64,000 nucleotides of DNA from Cristatella mucedo. Its lineage: Eukaryota > Bryozoa > Phylactolaemata > Cristatellidae. The stretch spans positions 196,001 to 260,000 of the forward strand of contig WPIO01000079.1 of NCBI GenBank assembly GCA_009760855.2. Direction: 5' to 3'. Shown in pieces: positions 1 through 10,770 of the stretch; the stretch's first letter is position 1, and the number at the start of each line of letters is the position of its first letter. The notes beneath the pieces are model-generated. The model had not been told where the DNA came from, did no database searches, and was given only the letters and a program-made list of their open reading frames with translations. Position numbers and translations under genes: made by a program.

Positions 1-150
1 GCCTTCGCGTCGACGAGTTCGCCAACCGGATGTTGCCTGTGCGTCACGGCGGCGGCGGCGGCGGCGGAGACGCCGAGGCGGCGGCGCCTCGGCGCGCCTC
101 TGACCACGCACCGTCTCAGGCCGATCAGGCAGAAAACGAAGAACGCATAC
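1..150 (+). CDS. PLK4: PLK4 exon A (partial, 5' end outside window)
   Basis: Polo-like kinase 4 is the Ser/Thr kinase that starts centriole duplication. This is the 3' end of a linker exon, read in frame 1. The last residues, THRLRPIRQKTKNAY, match the conserved basic stretch just before the cryptic polo box in animal PLK4 (xHRLKPIRQKTKKA in vertebrates). The exon ends at a strong GTGAGT donor at 151, in phase 0. The first part is a GCG-rich Ala/Arg run, and I cannot see where the exon starts. The kinase domain must lie upstream of the window. Identity rests on this exon together with the seven that follow. Confidence 0.85.
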
Positions 151-261
151 GTGAGTAGGCGGCGGCGGCGGCGGCTCGCGAGGTCGCGAGGTCGCGGGGC
201 AGACTCATGGTCCCTCGAGAGGGCGGAGCGCTTCAGACTCTCGCGGTCTCTCTCTTTGCAG

Positions 262-393
262 ATAAGCATCCTGGAGGACGGCGCAGTGCGCCTCGAATTT
301 TTTGACAACAGGCGACCGGCGGTGGCGGCGCCGGCGTCGGCGGCGGCGGCGAGAGTCTGCGAGATTCTGGAGATCTTCGCCGAAGGGCGTTCG
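262..393 (+). CDS. PLK4: PLK4 exon B, start of polo box 1
   Basis: Acceptor CTCTTTGCAG at 252-261 and donor GTAAGA at 394; phase 0 in and out, 44 codons. It begins ISILEDGAVRLEFF and ends VCEILEIFAEGRS, the first strands of PB1 of the cryptic polo box. In the family this box dimerises and binds the centriole receptors (CEP192/CEP152, or Asterless in flies). An Ala-rich insert coded by GGC/GCG repeats sits between the strands and is longer than in vertebrates. Confidence 0.88.
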
Positions 394-933
394 GTAAGAA
401 GAGCGGCTCGCCCAAACAGGAAGCGGGAGGAGGCATGCCGGGAGAAAGGGGAGCAGGGCAAGAGGAAGAAAGATCTGAGCGGAAAGAGGACGAGGCATGC
501 CGGGAAGAGCAGGGGCGGTTTCGCGGCAGATCGGACCAGCGAGGAAGCGTCAAGCACTGGAGGGTTTGTCGTGACAGCGAGCAGCATCAAAACCATTTCA
601 AAAGCAGGCGGCGGCTCGCTGTTTGGCTTAGCACAGCCTTTGCAGCGCCCGTGCGACATTCTCATCTTTTCGTCTGAGATATTTCTTTAAGTTGCCATTG
701 CATTTCCTTTGCGCGCCTCATTATGCAGCCGGAACTCGACTGTGAGTGTGCACCTGCTCGTGCGCAGCCGGCTTGCACAGCCGGCGTATGCCGGGCGTAC
801 GCCGGGCCAGCGAAACGCCGAACGAACCGCGAACGCCGGGCGGGCGGGGCTCCGGCTGGCTGCTACTGGCCGCAGGCCTGGCCACGCCGCTGCATTGCCT
901 CCTCCGACGTCGCGGCCTCTCGCTGCCTTTCAG
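394..933 (+). other. PLK4 intron B-C
   Basis: A 540-base intron with GC-rich, purine-rich sequence in its first third. I see no mobile element. Open frames run through it but match nothing in PLK4, and the clean acceptor CTGCCTTTCAG lies at its 3' end. Confidence 0.8.
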
Positions 934-1055
934 ATCGCAGTTCGGTGGCCCTCGCAGGAGGCTGGGTCGGAAACGGTAAGCGACAGAGAGCCTTTGTCGT
1001 ACAACTTCGACAATCTGCCGAGAAAGTATTGGAAAAAGTACTCGTATGCCACCAG
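934..1055 (+). CDS. PLK4: PLK4 exon C, end of polo box 1
   Basis: Acceptor TGCCTTTCAG, donor GTAAGC; phase 0 in, phase 2 out. It encodes IAVRWPSQ..., then LSYNFDNLPRKYWKKYSYAT plus two bases of an Arg codon. The FDNLPxKYWxKYxYA block is one of the most diagnostic PLK4 signatures and made the identification certain. The next intron is only 151 bases. Confidence 0.93.
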
Positions 1056-1206
1056 GTAAGCCTCTTTTTAGAGTTTTGCCTCGCTGCCGCTCGCCGAGCG
1101 CGGCCAGGTAATTCCCGAGTCATTCGCACATCGCACGCGAGCTGTCCAAATATGCTACAAGTTATCGTTAACATTTTCAAAAGAGCTCGAAAATATGCAT
1201 CCTTAG

Positions 1207-1322
1207 ATTCGTCGAGCTCGTGAAGTCAAAAACTCCGAAGGTGACACTTTTCACCGACAAAGCCAAGTGCATGCTGATGGAGAATGGACCCGATGCGGAC
1301 TTCGAAGCGGCTTTTTACGATG
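1207..1322 (+). CDS. PLK4: PLK4 exon D, start of polo box 2
   Basis: Acceptor CATCCTTAG, donor GTAAAA; phase 2 in, phase 1 out. It encodes [20 protein letters not shown] then [19 protein letters not shown], aligning without gaps to the first half of PB2 in vertebrate PLK4. The exon is too short and too fragmented by frame to show as an obvious open frame, and was found by following the splice phase from exon C. Confidence 0.93.
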
Positions 1323-1887
<565 letters not shown>

Positions 1888-2069
1888 GAACTAAGATTGC
1901 TGTCTCCAAAGAAGGCGTTGCACTGATGGAGCGGCCCAGCCGAGCGTGCGTTGCTCTGGGCAGCGGCTGCAGCGACGCTGCAGCTGCTGCTCAAAGCGTT
2001 GGCGCCGCCGCCGGGACAGAATCCGTTGCCGCCGAGTGGCGAGCGCTCGTGTTCGTGCACGCGCGAGAG
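1888..2069 (+). CDS. PLK4: PLK4 exon E, polo box 2 core
   Basis: Acceptor TTCGCTTTCAG, donor GTAAGA; phase 1 in, phase 0 out. The split Gly continues as TKIAVSKEGVALMERP, the strand after FYDG in PB2. A low-complexity Ala/Ser/Gly stretch follows where vertebrates have a charged loop, ending EWRALVFVHARE (the helix preceding CLALE). The phase and order match the family; the Ala-rich loop looks lineage-specific. Confidence 0.88.
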
Positions 2070-2562
2070 GTAAGACCTACGGCGAGCTTACTGCCCACCC
2101 TGGTGACCGCTCGCTGGCGGCGGCGGCGGCGGCGGCGTCAGTCAACCTGAAACCCGCGAGGCAGCAACCCGAGCGAGCGCACCAGCTGCATGCAGCGGCA
2201 GGGGCGGCGTGCACGTGACTTGGATGATCTCTGCGAAATCGTCTGAGGATTTAACTAGTGGCCTCGCTAGCAGTTTACCCCGAAGCCACCAAAGACGTCC
2301 TAAGAGTCCTACGCAGATGCCGCCGTTCGTGCGTTCGTTCGTTATACTTTGTAAACGGCGTCCAGTTCGAAGTCAGTAACCCAGCTCGTAGCTGTTAATC
2401 ACGGAGCTTTGCAGCGTTTGCCCTCAGAAGTCGCTTTCGGCAGGCAGGCAGAGCCGAATGCGGGCGGCCAACCTTTCGGCCGTACGCAGCTTCCGGGTGC
2501 CATTATTTCGAGGTGAGATTCGCCGATGAGGCTGTGCGGACTTACTAAACTGTACATTTCAG
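2070..2562 (+). other. PLK4 intron E-F
   Basis: A 493-base intron. A GGC repeat lies at about 2117-2136. A plausible branch region (CTTACTAAAC, 2541-2550) sits about 12 bases before the acceptor at 2561-2562. I see nothing else in it. Confidence 0.75.
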
Positions 2563-2648
2563 TGTCACCAGCGCTGCCTGGCCCTCGAAGAGCTGCTGCG
2601 ACTGGAGGAGACAACCGCGGGCAGTCACTTCCCGATCGTCATCGGCAG
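2563..2648 (+). CDS. PLK4: PLK4 exon F, polo box 2 C-terminal helix
   Basis: Acceptor ACATTTCAG, donor GTACTC; phase 0 in, phase 2 out. It encodes CHQRCLALEELLRLEE and SHFPIVIG plus two bases of Arg. This matches the family pattern (G)HRxCLALE...FPIIIGR at the end of PB2. The next exon completes the Arg and gives the conserved IGRKP. Confidence 0.92.
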
Positions 2649-2761
2649 GTACTCGCTGCCGCCAGAGGGCGCTGCGCATTCCGAAGCGACCGGCCGAAAC
2701 TGGTCAGAGCGGGGCGCGTGCGCGAGCTCGCGCGTGCACCTCGACGCTCGAGCTGCTGACG

Positions 2762-2925
2762 GCGGCTCCCGGACGTCCTCCTCGAGGCTCCTGGACGTCC
2801 TCCTCGCGGCTCCCGGACGTCCTCCTCGCGGCTCCCGGACGTCCTCCTCGCGGCTCCCGGACGTCCTCGCGGCTCCCGGACGTCCTGCTCTCGGCTCCCG
2901 GACGTCCTCCTCCCGGCTCCTGCGG
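2762..2925. repeat. 20-21 bp GC-rich minisatellite in PLK4 intron F-G
   Basis: About eight tandem copies of a unit close to GGCTCCCGGACGTCCTCCTC, with small length changes. They lie in the 554-base intron between exons F and G (2649-3202). Both strands stay open through it, so reading frames here are not evidence of genes. Confidence 0.9.
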
Positions 2926-3202
2926 CGGCGGCGCTTCGTATGTTCGGTACTCGCCTCCAGCTGACGTCACTTAATCTCTTTTTCAAGTTCGAAGAATTTA
3001 AAAAGAAGCCAAAAACCCTACTCCGTCCTTATTGCCTTTGCATAGCCGGTGCCCCGAGGTGTCCCGTGTGTACATGTGCGTGCTGAAACCGTGCATGCTG
3101 CCACTAACCAATTTGGCGTACTTCCTTTCCAGCACACTAAAGTGTGCACATGTTTCGCTACAATCGTGTCTCACCTGCCGCGATCGTGAACTCGTTCCGC
3201 AG

Positions 3203-3389
3203 GAAGCCGGCTAGGTCCAACAGGAGCGTTTGCGTCGTCGGTCCGCTCCCGTCGCTTCGCAAGGAGGGCGCCGCTCCGAGCTCCGAGCCGTCCTCCTCCT
3301 CCTCCTCCTCCGCGACGCGACAGAAACCGGTGTGCGTCACCAGCGGCGAGCCCACAGTGCAGCGCCACCTGGCAGACGCTCGGTGCCAG
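3203..3389 (+). CDS. PLK4: PLK4 exon G, linker after cryptic polo box
   Basis: Acceptor TCGTTCCGCAG, donor GTACTC; phase 2 in, phase 0 out. The first base completes the Arg of IGR, giving IGRKPARSNRSV, which matches IGRKPG at the same place in vertebrate PLK4. The rest is a Ser-rich linker with a TCC run coding for poly-Ser (about 3291-3311). The perfect frame across the junction supports the exon even though the linker itself is not conserved. Confidence 0.82.
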
Positions 3390-3669
3390 GTACTCGCGGC
3401 GCAGACGTGGCGCTGGCGGCGGTGACGTGGCGCTGGCGCACCGACTGCGAAGGCTTTCGAGCGCGCGGGCAGCGAGAGCCGCAAAGCAAAGTACCGCGCG
3501 CGGCGAGTTGCACGAGCGGCAGCGGCGGTGGCGGCGGCGCATTCAGACGAACGTAAGAGAGGCTGAGCGGCTTAGTCGATACCTCGGCGCCGCCGCATGC
3601 GGCGCTCGCTGCCGCGGCGGCGGCGGCGCGACGTAGCGCGAAACGACCCGTGCTCGTCGGCTTTTTCAG

Positions 3670-4158
3670 GACACACCATCCGGCGTCTTCTCGCTGCCGA
3701 CCTTGGGCGGCCTTCAGCCATGCGAGGCGTCGGCGCCAGGCGAGCCCTACACGCCAACCTTGACCTTGACATCGAGGGGCAGCGCTCGCCATCGAAGTCC
3801 GGGCCGATACCCTTTAAGCGCGCCGAGCGCGCGCCGTCTGTTCAGCACGCCGCCGCTGCGCAAGCGCAGCAGCAGCGTGCCGGCCAGCGCGGCGGCGGCT
3901 GCGGAGTCGGCATTCTGCGGCGGCGGCGGCTTCGACATCTTGCCCAGCCCATTCAGCGTCCAGCCGACGATGGCCGCAGTCGGCGACCGCGGCGAGGACC
4001 AGCCGCGCGAGACGCCGCCCACGCCGACGGGCCGACACGCCCACACCGTTGGCTTCGGCGCCGACTGCCCGACGCCGACCTGGAGACGAGCGCCGCGGCG
4101 AAGCGGCTGCGGCGGCGGCGGGCAGCAGCCGCCGAGTCAGCGCCGGCTGCCAGGTTAG
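3670..4158 (+). CDS. PLK4: PLK4 exon H, Pro/Ser-rich tail ending at in-frame TAG
   Basis: Acceptor GCTTTTTCAG at 3660-3669; phase 0 matches exon G. It encodes 162 residues of disordered tail with many S/T-P sites (DTPSGVFSLPTLGG, FSTPPLRKRSSSVP, RETPPTPTGRH), then TAG at 4156-4158. The family normally ends with a third polo box (PB3) after such a linker. I see none here or in the 5.7 kb spacer. The alternative is that the sequence CCAG|GTTAGT, which overlaps the stop, is a donor (phase 1) and a PB3 exon exists that I could not recognise. The tail is assigned to PLK4 by strand, phase and splice site, not by similarity. Confidence 0.65.
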   Translation, partial: DTPSGVFSLPTLGGLQPCEASAPGEPYTPTLTLTSRGSARHRSPGRYPLSAPSARRLFSTPPLRKRSSSVPASAAAAAESAFCGGGGFDILPSPFSVQPTMAAVGDRGEDQPRETPPTPTGRHAHTVGFGADCPTPTWRRAPRRSGCGGGGQQPPSQRRLPG

Positions 4159-4292
4159 TTAGTCCGAAGCCGCTGTCGCGCCGGCGCCAGATCTGATGCG
4201 TGAGATGCGGTAGCTGTTAAGTTTTGTGGAGCGTTGGGGACCAAAGTGAACCGTCAATGAGAGGAAGAGATAGATTGTTAGGTTAGAGGGAC

Positions 4293-4368
<76 letters not shown>

Positions 4369-4486
4369 CCTTTTTCAAAAGCTATCGAGCGGTTTACGGG
4401 AAGAAGCTGTTAAGAGTGATTGGCTCGAATTTCCAGAACTGTGATGTCGTGGCCGTCGATTGGCGGCTGCCGACGCCCTGAGAGCG

Positions 4487-4620
4487 AAGCCATCGGGCGC
4501 TTCGCTCTGGCCGTCGGGCGCCTCGCTCTGGCCATCGGGCGCCTCGCTCTGGCCTTCGGGCGCCTCGCTCTGGCCTTCGGGCGCCTCGCTCTGGCCTTCG
4601 GGCGCCTCGCTCTGGCCGTC
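4487..4620. repeat. 21 bp minisatellite (CTCTGGCC / GGGCGCCTCG units)
   Basis: About 6.5 copies of GGGCGCCTCGCTCTGGCC plus TTC, ATC or GTC. The internal copies are nearly identical, so the array is young or homogenised. It is open in several frames on both strands and is not coding evidence. Confidence 0.92.
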
Positions 4621-4990
4621 AGTTCCGGCGCTTCCGCAGCGCTCGCACGCGGTGCGAGTTGAGGCCATTCTGTTTCTATTTCTGAGCTGCTGGATTGCGT
4701 GAAAGTGTAACGTGAGGTGCACTGTGAGTTTCCGGTGAGGTCTGCACTCCGCAACAATATTTAGCGAAAGGTTTTTCGCTATATGCGATGCGAGAGGCAT
4801 ATTGGCATTGCGCGCCTCATTTTGAATGAAATACACATATCACGGTGCTGAAAATGCCAGCGTCAGCCAGCGCAAATGCGTAGCCATGCATTTCACCAGC
4901 GCAGCAGACGGCAAAAGGTCGCAAAGCTGGATTACACAGCGAGCCGGTTTTTCATGCATTTCAGGCTGCCGCCCCGACGTACCCATAAGG

Positions 4991-5085
4991 CAATGTAATG
5001 TATCTCCGTCAGTAACTCCACAAAGTCAAAAAGACCATGTGGGTGTTACGAAGGAGAGTTTTGTATAGCGCACTCACAGCCGTGC
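4991..5085 (-). mobile_element. LINE family A, 3' end remnant
   Basis: Matches the last ~90 bases of the better-preserved family A copy at 23775-24720, including AATGTATCTCCGTCAGTAAC and TTTTGTATAGC...CACTCACAGCC. A second, weaker trace of the same end is at about 7212-7253. Confidence 0.75.
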
Positions 5086-5984
5086 AAGCGTCCTAAAACG
5101 TCTCGCAAGCGGTCGCATCGATAGTGAGTTGGTGCTATGGGTAGCGCGTTTCTGCCCAGCTCGGCAGACAGTGATAACTGCCGATCAAAGCCAAAAAAAT
5201 AATGTTAGGCTACGCGACTGGACGCTCGGCTTCGCAGCTAATCCATTTTTCACCAAGGACGAGGTGACAAGCGTGCTAGTGGCCTTGCTCAAAAGTCCGT
5301 TCACCAGCGAAATTAATTAACGCCCAAATATGTATCAATGTATCCTAGAGCGCTATACGCAAGACTCAATTTTATGGTTAGGGGAACTGAAGGCATGATC
5401 ACCAAAAGATTCAATGTAGTTCAAAGTTCGAGAAATGACGATACGATCGGTTGTTGAGGAGCGGGCGGTGAGAGAGCATACTAGATTAGTAAGCAAGAAG
5501 GTCGGGGACAGGTCAAGGCTGGTGCAAGCGAGCGAAGGAACCTAAAGGTCTGAGGGAAGATCTTTGCAATAATACCAATTTATGATAATAGTATAAAAAT
5601 TATATATCTGTTATGGGGCCCTCAGAGACGAACTCAGTCTCTTTCTTGACACTTTACATCTTAAAGACGATGCTATTCTTGATAGGGAATCAGTGAAGCC
5701 CTGACAGGAGTCTGGTATGATGTATCAGCTACACCGTTGGTGACATATCAGACGACCAGCATAGTTTTACCCCGCTAATTTCAGACGATCAAGTAATGGC
5801 TGGAATCTACGTGCGATTATGGAAATCCGACCCAAGTGTGCCGACGAAAAATTTCCGCGAAAAACTTTTTTAGGGAATGCTGGTTTAAATATATATCCAT
5901 AATAAGAGTATTTTTATCAGAGAAAATAAATAAATAGTGGAACTCGTATCCCTTTGTAATTTCTGCCTGCTTTTAAATATATTT

Positions 5985-6125
5985 TGGGTCTGGTTTGACC
6001 CATTGGAAAGGTGCTCGCCCCGACCAAGGTCTGGCCGAGATCGAGGGCTCGAGCCCAATGGCATATGCGAAGCGCCTGAATAGAGATTAAGTTCTCTTAG
6101 GGCGCTATACAAATGAATTATGTAC
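5985..6125 (+). mobile_element. SINE family C (tRNA head, LINE B tail)
   Basis: The 5' part resembles a tRNA promoter: an A-box-like region near 5994-6012 and a B box, GGGCTCGAGCCC, near 6046-6057. The 3' part is GAATAGAGATTAAGTTCTCT then TAGGGCGCTATACAAATGAA, the same end as LINE family B. Confidence 0.8.
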
Positions 6126-6338
6126 ATATTTTTATATTTATATAGAAATAGTTAATATAGCCTAATAATGTTAGCCTACTTTGAATTAGACGCCTTGGTT
6201 GTGACCTGTTCCGTGAAGGTAATTTCCCACTATGACTGTTCCGAGGTAGGTTGTTGACGTTGACGACGAGTTGTTGTTGACGACGCGAGCGCGAACTTTC
6301 GGGTCCAACGAATAACTGCGATGAACTGCGATACAGCT

Positions 6339-7230
6339 GAAATTTTCACACTAAACATCAGAACAATGCGGTTTTGATTCCAAATTATACAGAATGGTGT
6401 TACGGGTTTACCCGCCAGATGATTTCATGCAACTGAGCCGCTCTCGCGCTACGGCCTCGAACCATAACAATAATATGTGGTTAGTTTGCCGCACGCACAG
6501 TGTCATACGGCGTAGGCATAGAAAGAATGAAAGCGCCCTTGCGTTGAAATTTTGAGGGTGAACCCAGAACACCGATTTCTTTACTGTGAATCAAAACCGC
6601 AATTGTGGGACGAGCAGTGTGGACATGGCCGCATCTGTATCGCCGGTGGAATATGTGAGAAGGCGCGCTGGTCCGGGCCACTGGAGACCATAGCCTAACA
6701 AAGCCCCACACGCTATGCCGTGAAATTTGGTTGGGAAACCCAGAAACGATTTTTTGCAAATTAGTATCAAAGTCACGAAGACTACGAAACGCTTATTGTG
6801 GGAATGGCAACTCGATATCGTGGTTCGATTGTGTAAGGAGGCGATGCTGGCTCCAGCCACTGATTAAAAATAGGCCCACGCGCTACGCAATGAAATTTTT
6901 TGGTAACCCTGGAAAACTATTTTCTGCAATATGAAATCAAAATCGTAATTGCATAACGCTATTTATGGAAATGGTAGCCGTATCGCAATTCAAATATGTA
7001 CGGCGGCTGGCCGACCCGAGCCTTTAGAGGCCATAGTGTGAGATCGTGCAAGCGAAATCACATGAAATTTGGCAGGTTAAACAGGACCATTGCTTGCATG
7101 CAATAGTTTGCAATTAAAATCGCAGTTGCGTGAAGTTTTTTTTGAAATTGCAGCTGTATTGCAGTTCGACTCTTTAGGGCGCCATTTGGACCGGGCCATC
7201 GGAGGCCACAGTGGTACGTGTATCTCTGTC
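6339..7230. repeat. Diverged tandem repeat, unit about 175 bp
   Basis: Anchor sequences of the form GAAATTT(T)GG...AACCC recur at 6546, 6722, 6892 and 7064, with a weaker start at 6339. Each is followed by a run like TTTGCAA...ATCAAAATCG and then CTGGxCxGxGCC...GGCCATAG. Spacing is about 170-176 bases (about 207 for the first). Units differ greatly, so the array is old. Similar to no gene I know. Confidence 0.6.
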
Positions 7231-7732
7231 AGTAGCTCCTCCACAAAGGAGGCGTTTCACCCGGAACTGCAGTCTCTGCAGTGCACTACGCGGCTTTTCG
7301 CTCACACACGTGACACATGTCACGTGTCACGTCACGTGCCACGTTTGACTCCATCTCACGAAAATAGTAAAGAGAAGCAGGAGAGCATAGCCGAGTCATG
7401 AGGACATCAGCGAAGTGAGCAGAATGAAAGTGGCAGCGAGGCATAGTTGGAAAGGATGCACCAGAGTGGGCGTGGAGAGACGAGATGCTGTGGTGTGAAC
7501 GCTAACCCAGAGCTAGCGACCTGCACATCCGGCGCTGTATCGCTGAGAGCAGAGACAGGGCAGCCGGTCAGAGAAACCAAGCGCGGCCCAAAATTGTGGC
7601 GGCGTTACGTCGTTGCGTTAGAGCCGAGATGAAAATAAAAATTTGAAGGAAATGCTCGAAGGCAAAATTGCTCCGATGCTCGTTTGGAGGAAAGTAGCCG
7701 TCCATGGGGACAAGGATGATAACTGCGACGTC

Positions 7733-7787
7733 TGCGATGACTGATGATGACTGATGATGACTGATGATGATTGATGATGACTGATGA
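7733..7787. repeat. GATGACT tandem array
   Basis: Five copies of a ~10-11 bp unit GATGACTGAT, ending just before 7790. A simple sequence array with no other content. Confidence 0.85.
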
Positions 7788-8104
7788 GCGAACTACGCGG
7801 TTTAGGCCTTAGCGTGTCATCAATGATAATAGTCCAGTGGCGATGGCATCTGGCGCTAGATTACTTAATAAGAATAATAGTAATAATAATAGGTCGCGTG
7901 CATAGCGCCATAAGAGAACTACATCTCTATCCAGGCGCTTTACAACTGGCAGCAAGAGAGTCAATGAGCAAAGATTAGTAAAATGCCTCAGCGTCAAAAA
8001 TGCTAAAGCAAGCAGGAATCGTACTGCGGGTGGGGGGTCCTAGCATTCTAACTCAAACATGAAGGCACTCACACGTTCATCGGTGAGTATGATCTTTGTA
8101 ATAA

Positions 8105-8845
8105 TTCTAATACAATTGATAAAGCACCCTCAGAGAACTTAAGCTCTTTCTAGGCCCTTTACATTTGCTGCAAATGAAACATGATCGAATGGTGAGTGGT
8201 ATTGTGCTTGATAAACAGCATGAATGTCACGGTTCGGGGTGACATGCACAGGGTCAGCATACAAATGTGGTTAGTGGCAGCATGCAACCGTGTCAGCACG
8301 CATAGGCACACAAAGGACGAAACACAGGGACCCACTGAATGCTGTCGCAATAGGTGCGTTTTTAATTTCTTTCTAAATGTGGTCAAGTCAAGGAGTGTCG
8401 TGACGCAAGTCAGGAGTGAGTTCCAGTATACGAACTAAATGCACGGTCTCCAAAGGATTTGAGGTTTGTACGAGGTGCAATGCTTGGTCTGGTGGGGCAG
8501 TAGATCTGATAGGTAGGCTGGAGCAAAAGAATAAAGGGAGATGAAAGTGAGAGACAAAACCTTAAAGTCGGTGCGTTGCTTGACTGGGAGCCAGTGCAGG
8601 TCGTCGAAGAGTGGTGTGATGTGGCAACTGCGATACTCACGACAGACAAGCCTAGCTGCAGAGTTTTGTAAGCGCCTGATTGCACACTGGCCGGAAGACC
8701 AGCAAGTAGTGAGTTACAGAAGTCACGACGGGATGCCACAAATGCATGGACCAACTTAGATGTGGTATCCTTGTGTAACTGGTCTTTGGAAAGTAAGTAA
8801 TATGCGCAGAGCCGCCCGTACGGCAGATACAGCACGAAAACCAAA
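8105..8845 (-). mobile_element. LINE family B fragment (RT C-terminal region)
   Basis: The minus strand carries the family B block SRRDFCNSLLAGLPA, then a frameshifted thumb region, ending in the common 3' end (AGAAAGAG...TTCTCT) at about 8110-8160. Frameshifts break the reading frame, so it is dead. Clade: CR1/L2-like non-LTR, judged from the xDYCNSLLxGLP motif. Confidence 0.8.
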
Positions 8846-8959
8846 AAGAAACAAAAAAGGACTGATTCACTCGGGTGAAGGGTACACCCTGTAGACTGTA
8901 GATTCGATCATTAACAGTTTTTAATTTAGCGCTAGCGGACGGCCAGATGACTAGATCTT

Positions 8960-9105
8960 GTTAGTTCGGAGCAGTGGATAAGATTACCAAGGTCTAGGTG
9001 AATGTATTTGATGACCAAGGTCGTGGGCTTGAGCCCCGTGGCATACGTGAAGTGCCCGAATAGAGATTAAGTTCTCTTAGGGCGCTATGCAAATGAATTA
9101 AACAT
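8960..9105 (+). mobile_element. SINE family C copy
   Basis: It has GACCAAGGTCGTGGGCTTGA then GCCCC (B-box region) and ends GAATAGAGATTAAGTTCTCT plus AGGGCGCTATGCAAATGAA. A T-rich tail follows. Confidence 0.75.
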
Positions 9106-9877
9106 TTTTTTAAATTTTTTATTAGAGGCAAGCGGTGCAAGAGCACAATGAAATAGGAAGGAGGTCACGGGCAGGTCGGGCTAGTGCAAGTGAGTGCAGC
9201 GACTTGTAAGCCAGCCAGACATACAGGATGTCGAAATCGATTCGATGCCTACTACTACTCAGTGGAGCAGCAAGCAGAGCTCAGAAGAAAGTGGTGCGAT
9301 GCTGCTGCTGCTGCTGCAGTAAGATGCTGTTGGATGTAAGATATGAGATGTTGGATATAGTGCTTCAGTATTCGCGAGACGGCGAACGACCCGAAGATGA
9401 CCCGAGCATCGAAGGCCGCAGCCGAAGCTAACCGATGGTTACCATGGTTACACCATGTTAGTAACCGCAACGAAATGTGCATTGCCCTATAGCTTGGTGG
9501 GACGCAGGGGGCTGAGCGGCGTAAGGATGCGACGCGGATGCGACGCGCGAGGAGCCGAAGCATGAGCATGTGACGCATTTTGGGGTCAATGCAGGCGTTG
9601 ACAAGCACAGGCAAAGCATGGAATTTCATCTTACAAAAACCATGAAAGCTGTATTCATTAAAAACAGGAAAACTGATGACCAGAAATATCAGGGTGAGCG
9701 CAAACATGAAACCATTAGTGACAGACCCGTGCAGAGCCACCGTATCAGACCGACAGACTGCACAATTGCATGCACTGTGCAATAGGAACTGACCAAAATG
9801 GGTCCTGACAGTTCCTTTACAGCCTGGCCAGATCAGCACTTCGCTGTGCTTTAGTGGCCTTCACCTCTGGACGACCT

Positions 9878-9991
9878 TCAGCTCGTCTCCTCCGGCGACC
9901 TTCGGCGCGAGAAGTGCCAGGCGGCCAGGTGCCAGGCCACGGGTGCAAGCAGCAAGGTCAAGGTCGACGTGCTCGTGACCAGGAGGTACAC
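9878..9991 (-). CDS. TMCO3: TMCO3 exon 13 (last), final membrane helix and stop
   Basis: Acceptor GTTTTGCAACCCCAG, phase 0, 37 codons then TGA at 9880-9878. It encodes VYLLVTSTSTLTLLLAPVAW then HLAAWHFSRRRSPEETS. This matches the last transmembrane segment of TMCO3 ([20 protein letters not shown] in vertebrates) and a short basic cytosolic tail. I found it by searching below exon 12 for this segment, because the exon is too short to stand out. Confidence 0.93.
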   Translation of the reverse strand: MYLLVTSTSTLTLLLAPVAWHLAAWHFSRRRSPEETS

Positions 9992-10139
9992 CTGGGGTTG
10001 CAAAACAGCAGCAGCGTCAAAGGTTGAGCCGAATCGTGAGCGTTAGGCATGGCTAAGGAAAGCAAAGCACGATGCAGAGCAAAAAACAGCACGGTACGAA
10101 CTGCCAACCTAAGCGATCATTCTATTGCGTATCACTTTG

Positions 10140-10222
10140 CAGCAAATGTAAAGCGCCTAGAAAGAGATTAAGTTCTCTGAGGGCGCTTTATCAAGTGCAA
10201 TATTATTATTATTATTATTATC
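10140..10222 (+). mobile_element. Solo LINE B 3' end
   Basis: CAGCAAATGTAAAGCGCCTA then GAAAGAGATTAAGTTCTCTG and AGGGCGCTTTATCAAGTG, followed by (ATT)n. This is the standard last ~65 bases of LINE family B with no coding part. Similar solo ends on the plus strand lie at about 27350-27420, 28330-28400, 28720-28800 and 36430-36500. Confidence 0.8.
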
Positions 10223-10689
10223 GGGCCGGGCCACGGCCCGGGCCGTGGCCTGCCGACACAAACACGACTAGGCCCTCTTTTACAGTCTCAAGCACTTCTA
10301 GGATTTAAAAAACTACGTGTAGAAGGCCTCGTCGTTTTCACAATGCACATACACTTCATACAACTGGCAACCGGCATTATTAGTTGCAATGAGAGTTATT
10401 ACTGGCGAGTCTTCGATGCGAGTCCGTATTGCTGCTGCATGCAGTGCATGCACTGCATGCAGCAGTCGCTTCCGTAACAGACAGAGCAGACAGACGGTTT
10501 TATTTCGGTTGACCGTGTATGGAGCGGTTTCGTATTTTTATGCGTCGGCTGCAGAATTCCTCGACTCGCTAGCTATTTTCGGCTAGTGTGGACTTCGGCT
10601 AGTGTGGACTACAAACCTGCATCAAAATACTGGTCAAGCTGCACAAACGGACAGATGTGACAGATGGAGTCCGGGGGAGCTGCACTCAC

Positions 10690-10770
10690 AGTGCGACCCG
10701 GGTTCATAGGTGGGGTCACGGGTTCACAGGTGGGGTCACGGGTTCACCGGTGGGGTCACGGCTTCATAGG
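10690..10770. repeat. 20 bp minisatellite
   Basis: About 3.5 copies of GGTTCACAGGTGGGGTCACG within TMCO3 intron 12. Not coding. Confidence 0.85.

Larger units (their letters stand above)
4159..9877. other. Convergent spacer between PLK4 and TMCO3
   Basis: No convincing gene. It holds a (GA)n tract (4291-4371), a 21 bp minisatellite (4487-4620), a LINE A 3' end (4991-5085), two SINE C copies, a diverged ~175 bp tandem repeat (6339-7230), a GATGACT array (7733-7787) and a LINE B fragment (8105-8845). 5330-5980 and 7230-7730 hold nothing I recognise. Confidence 0.7.

Noticed and set aside
4375-4836. Repeat-protein frames downstream of PLK4
   Set aside because: The 21 bp minisatellite has no stops in several frames on both strands, and no splice or start context supports a gene.
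5129-5320. Possible PLK4 PB3 exon
   Set aside because: The frame ends in KDEVTSVLVALLKSPF, faintly like the last helix of PB3, but it lacks the preceding strands and an acceptor in the needed phase.
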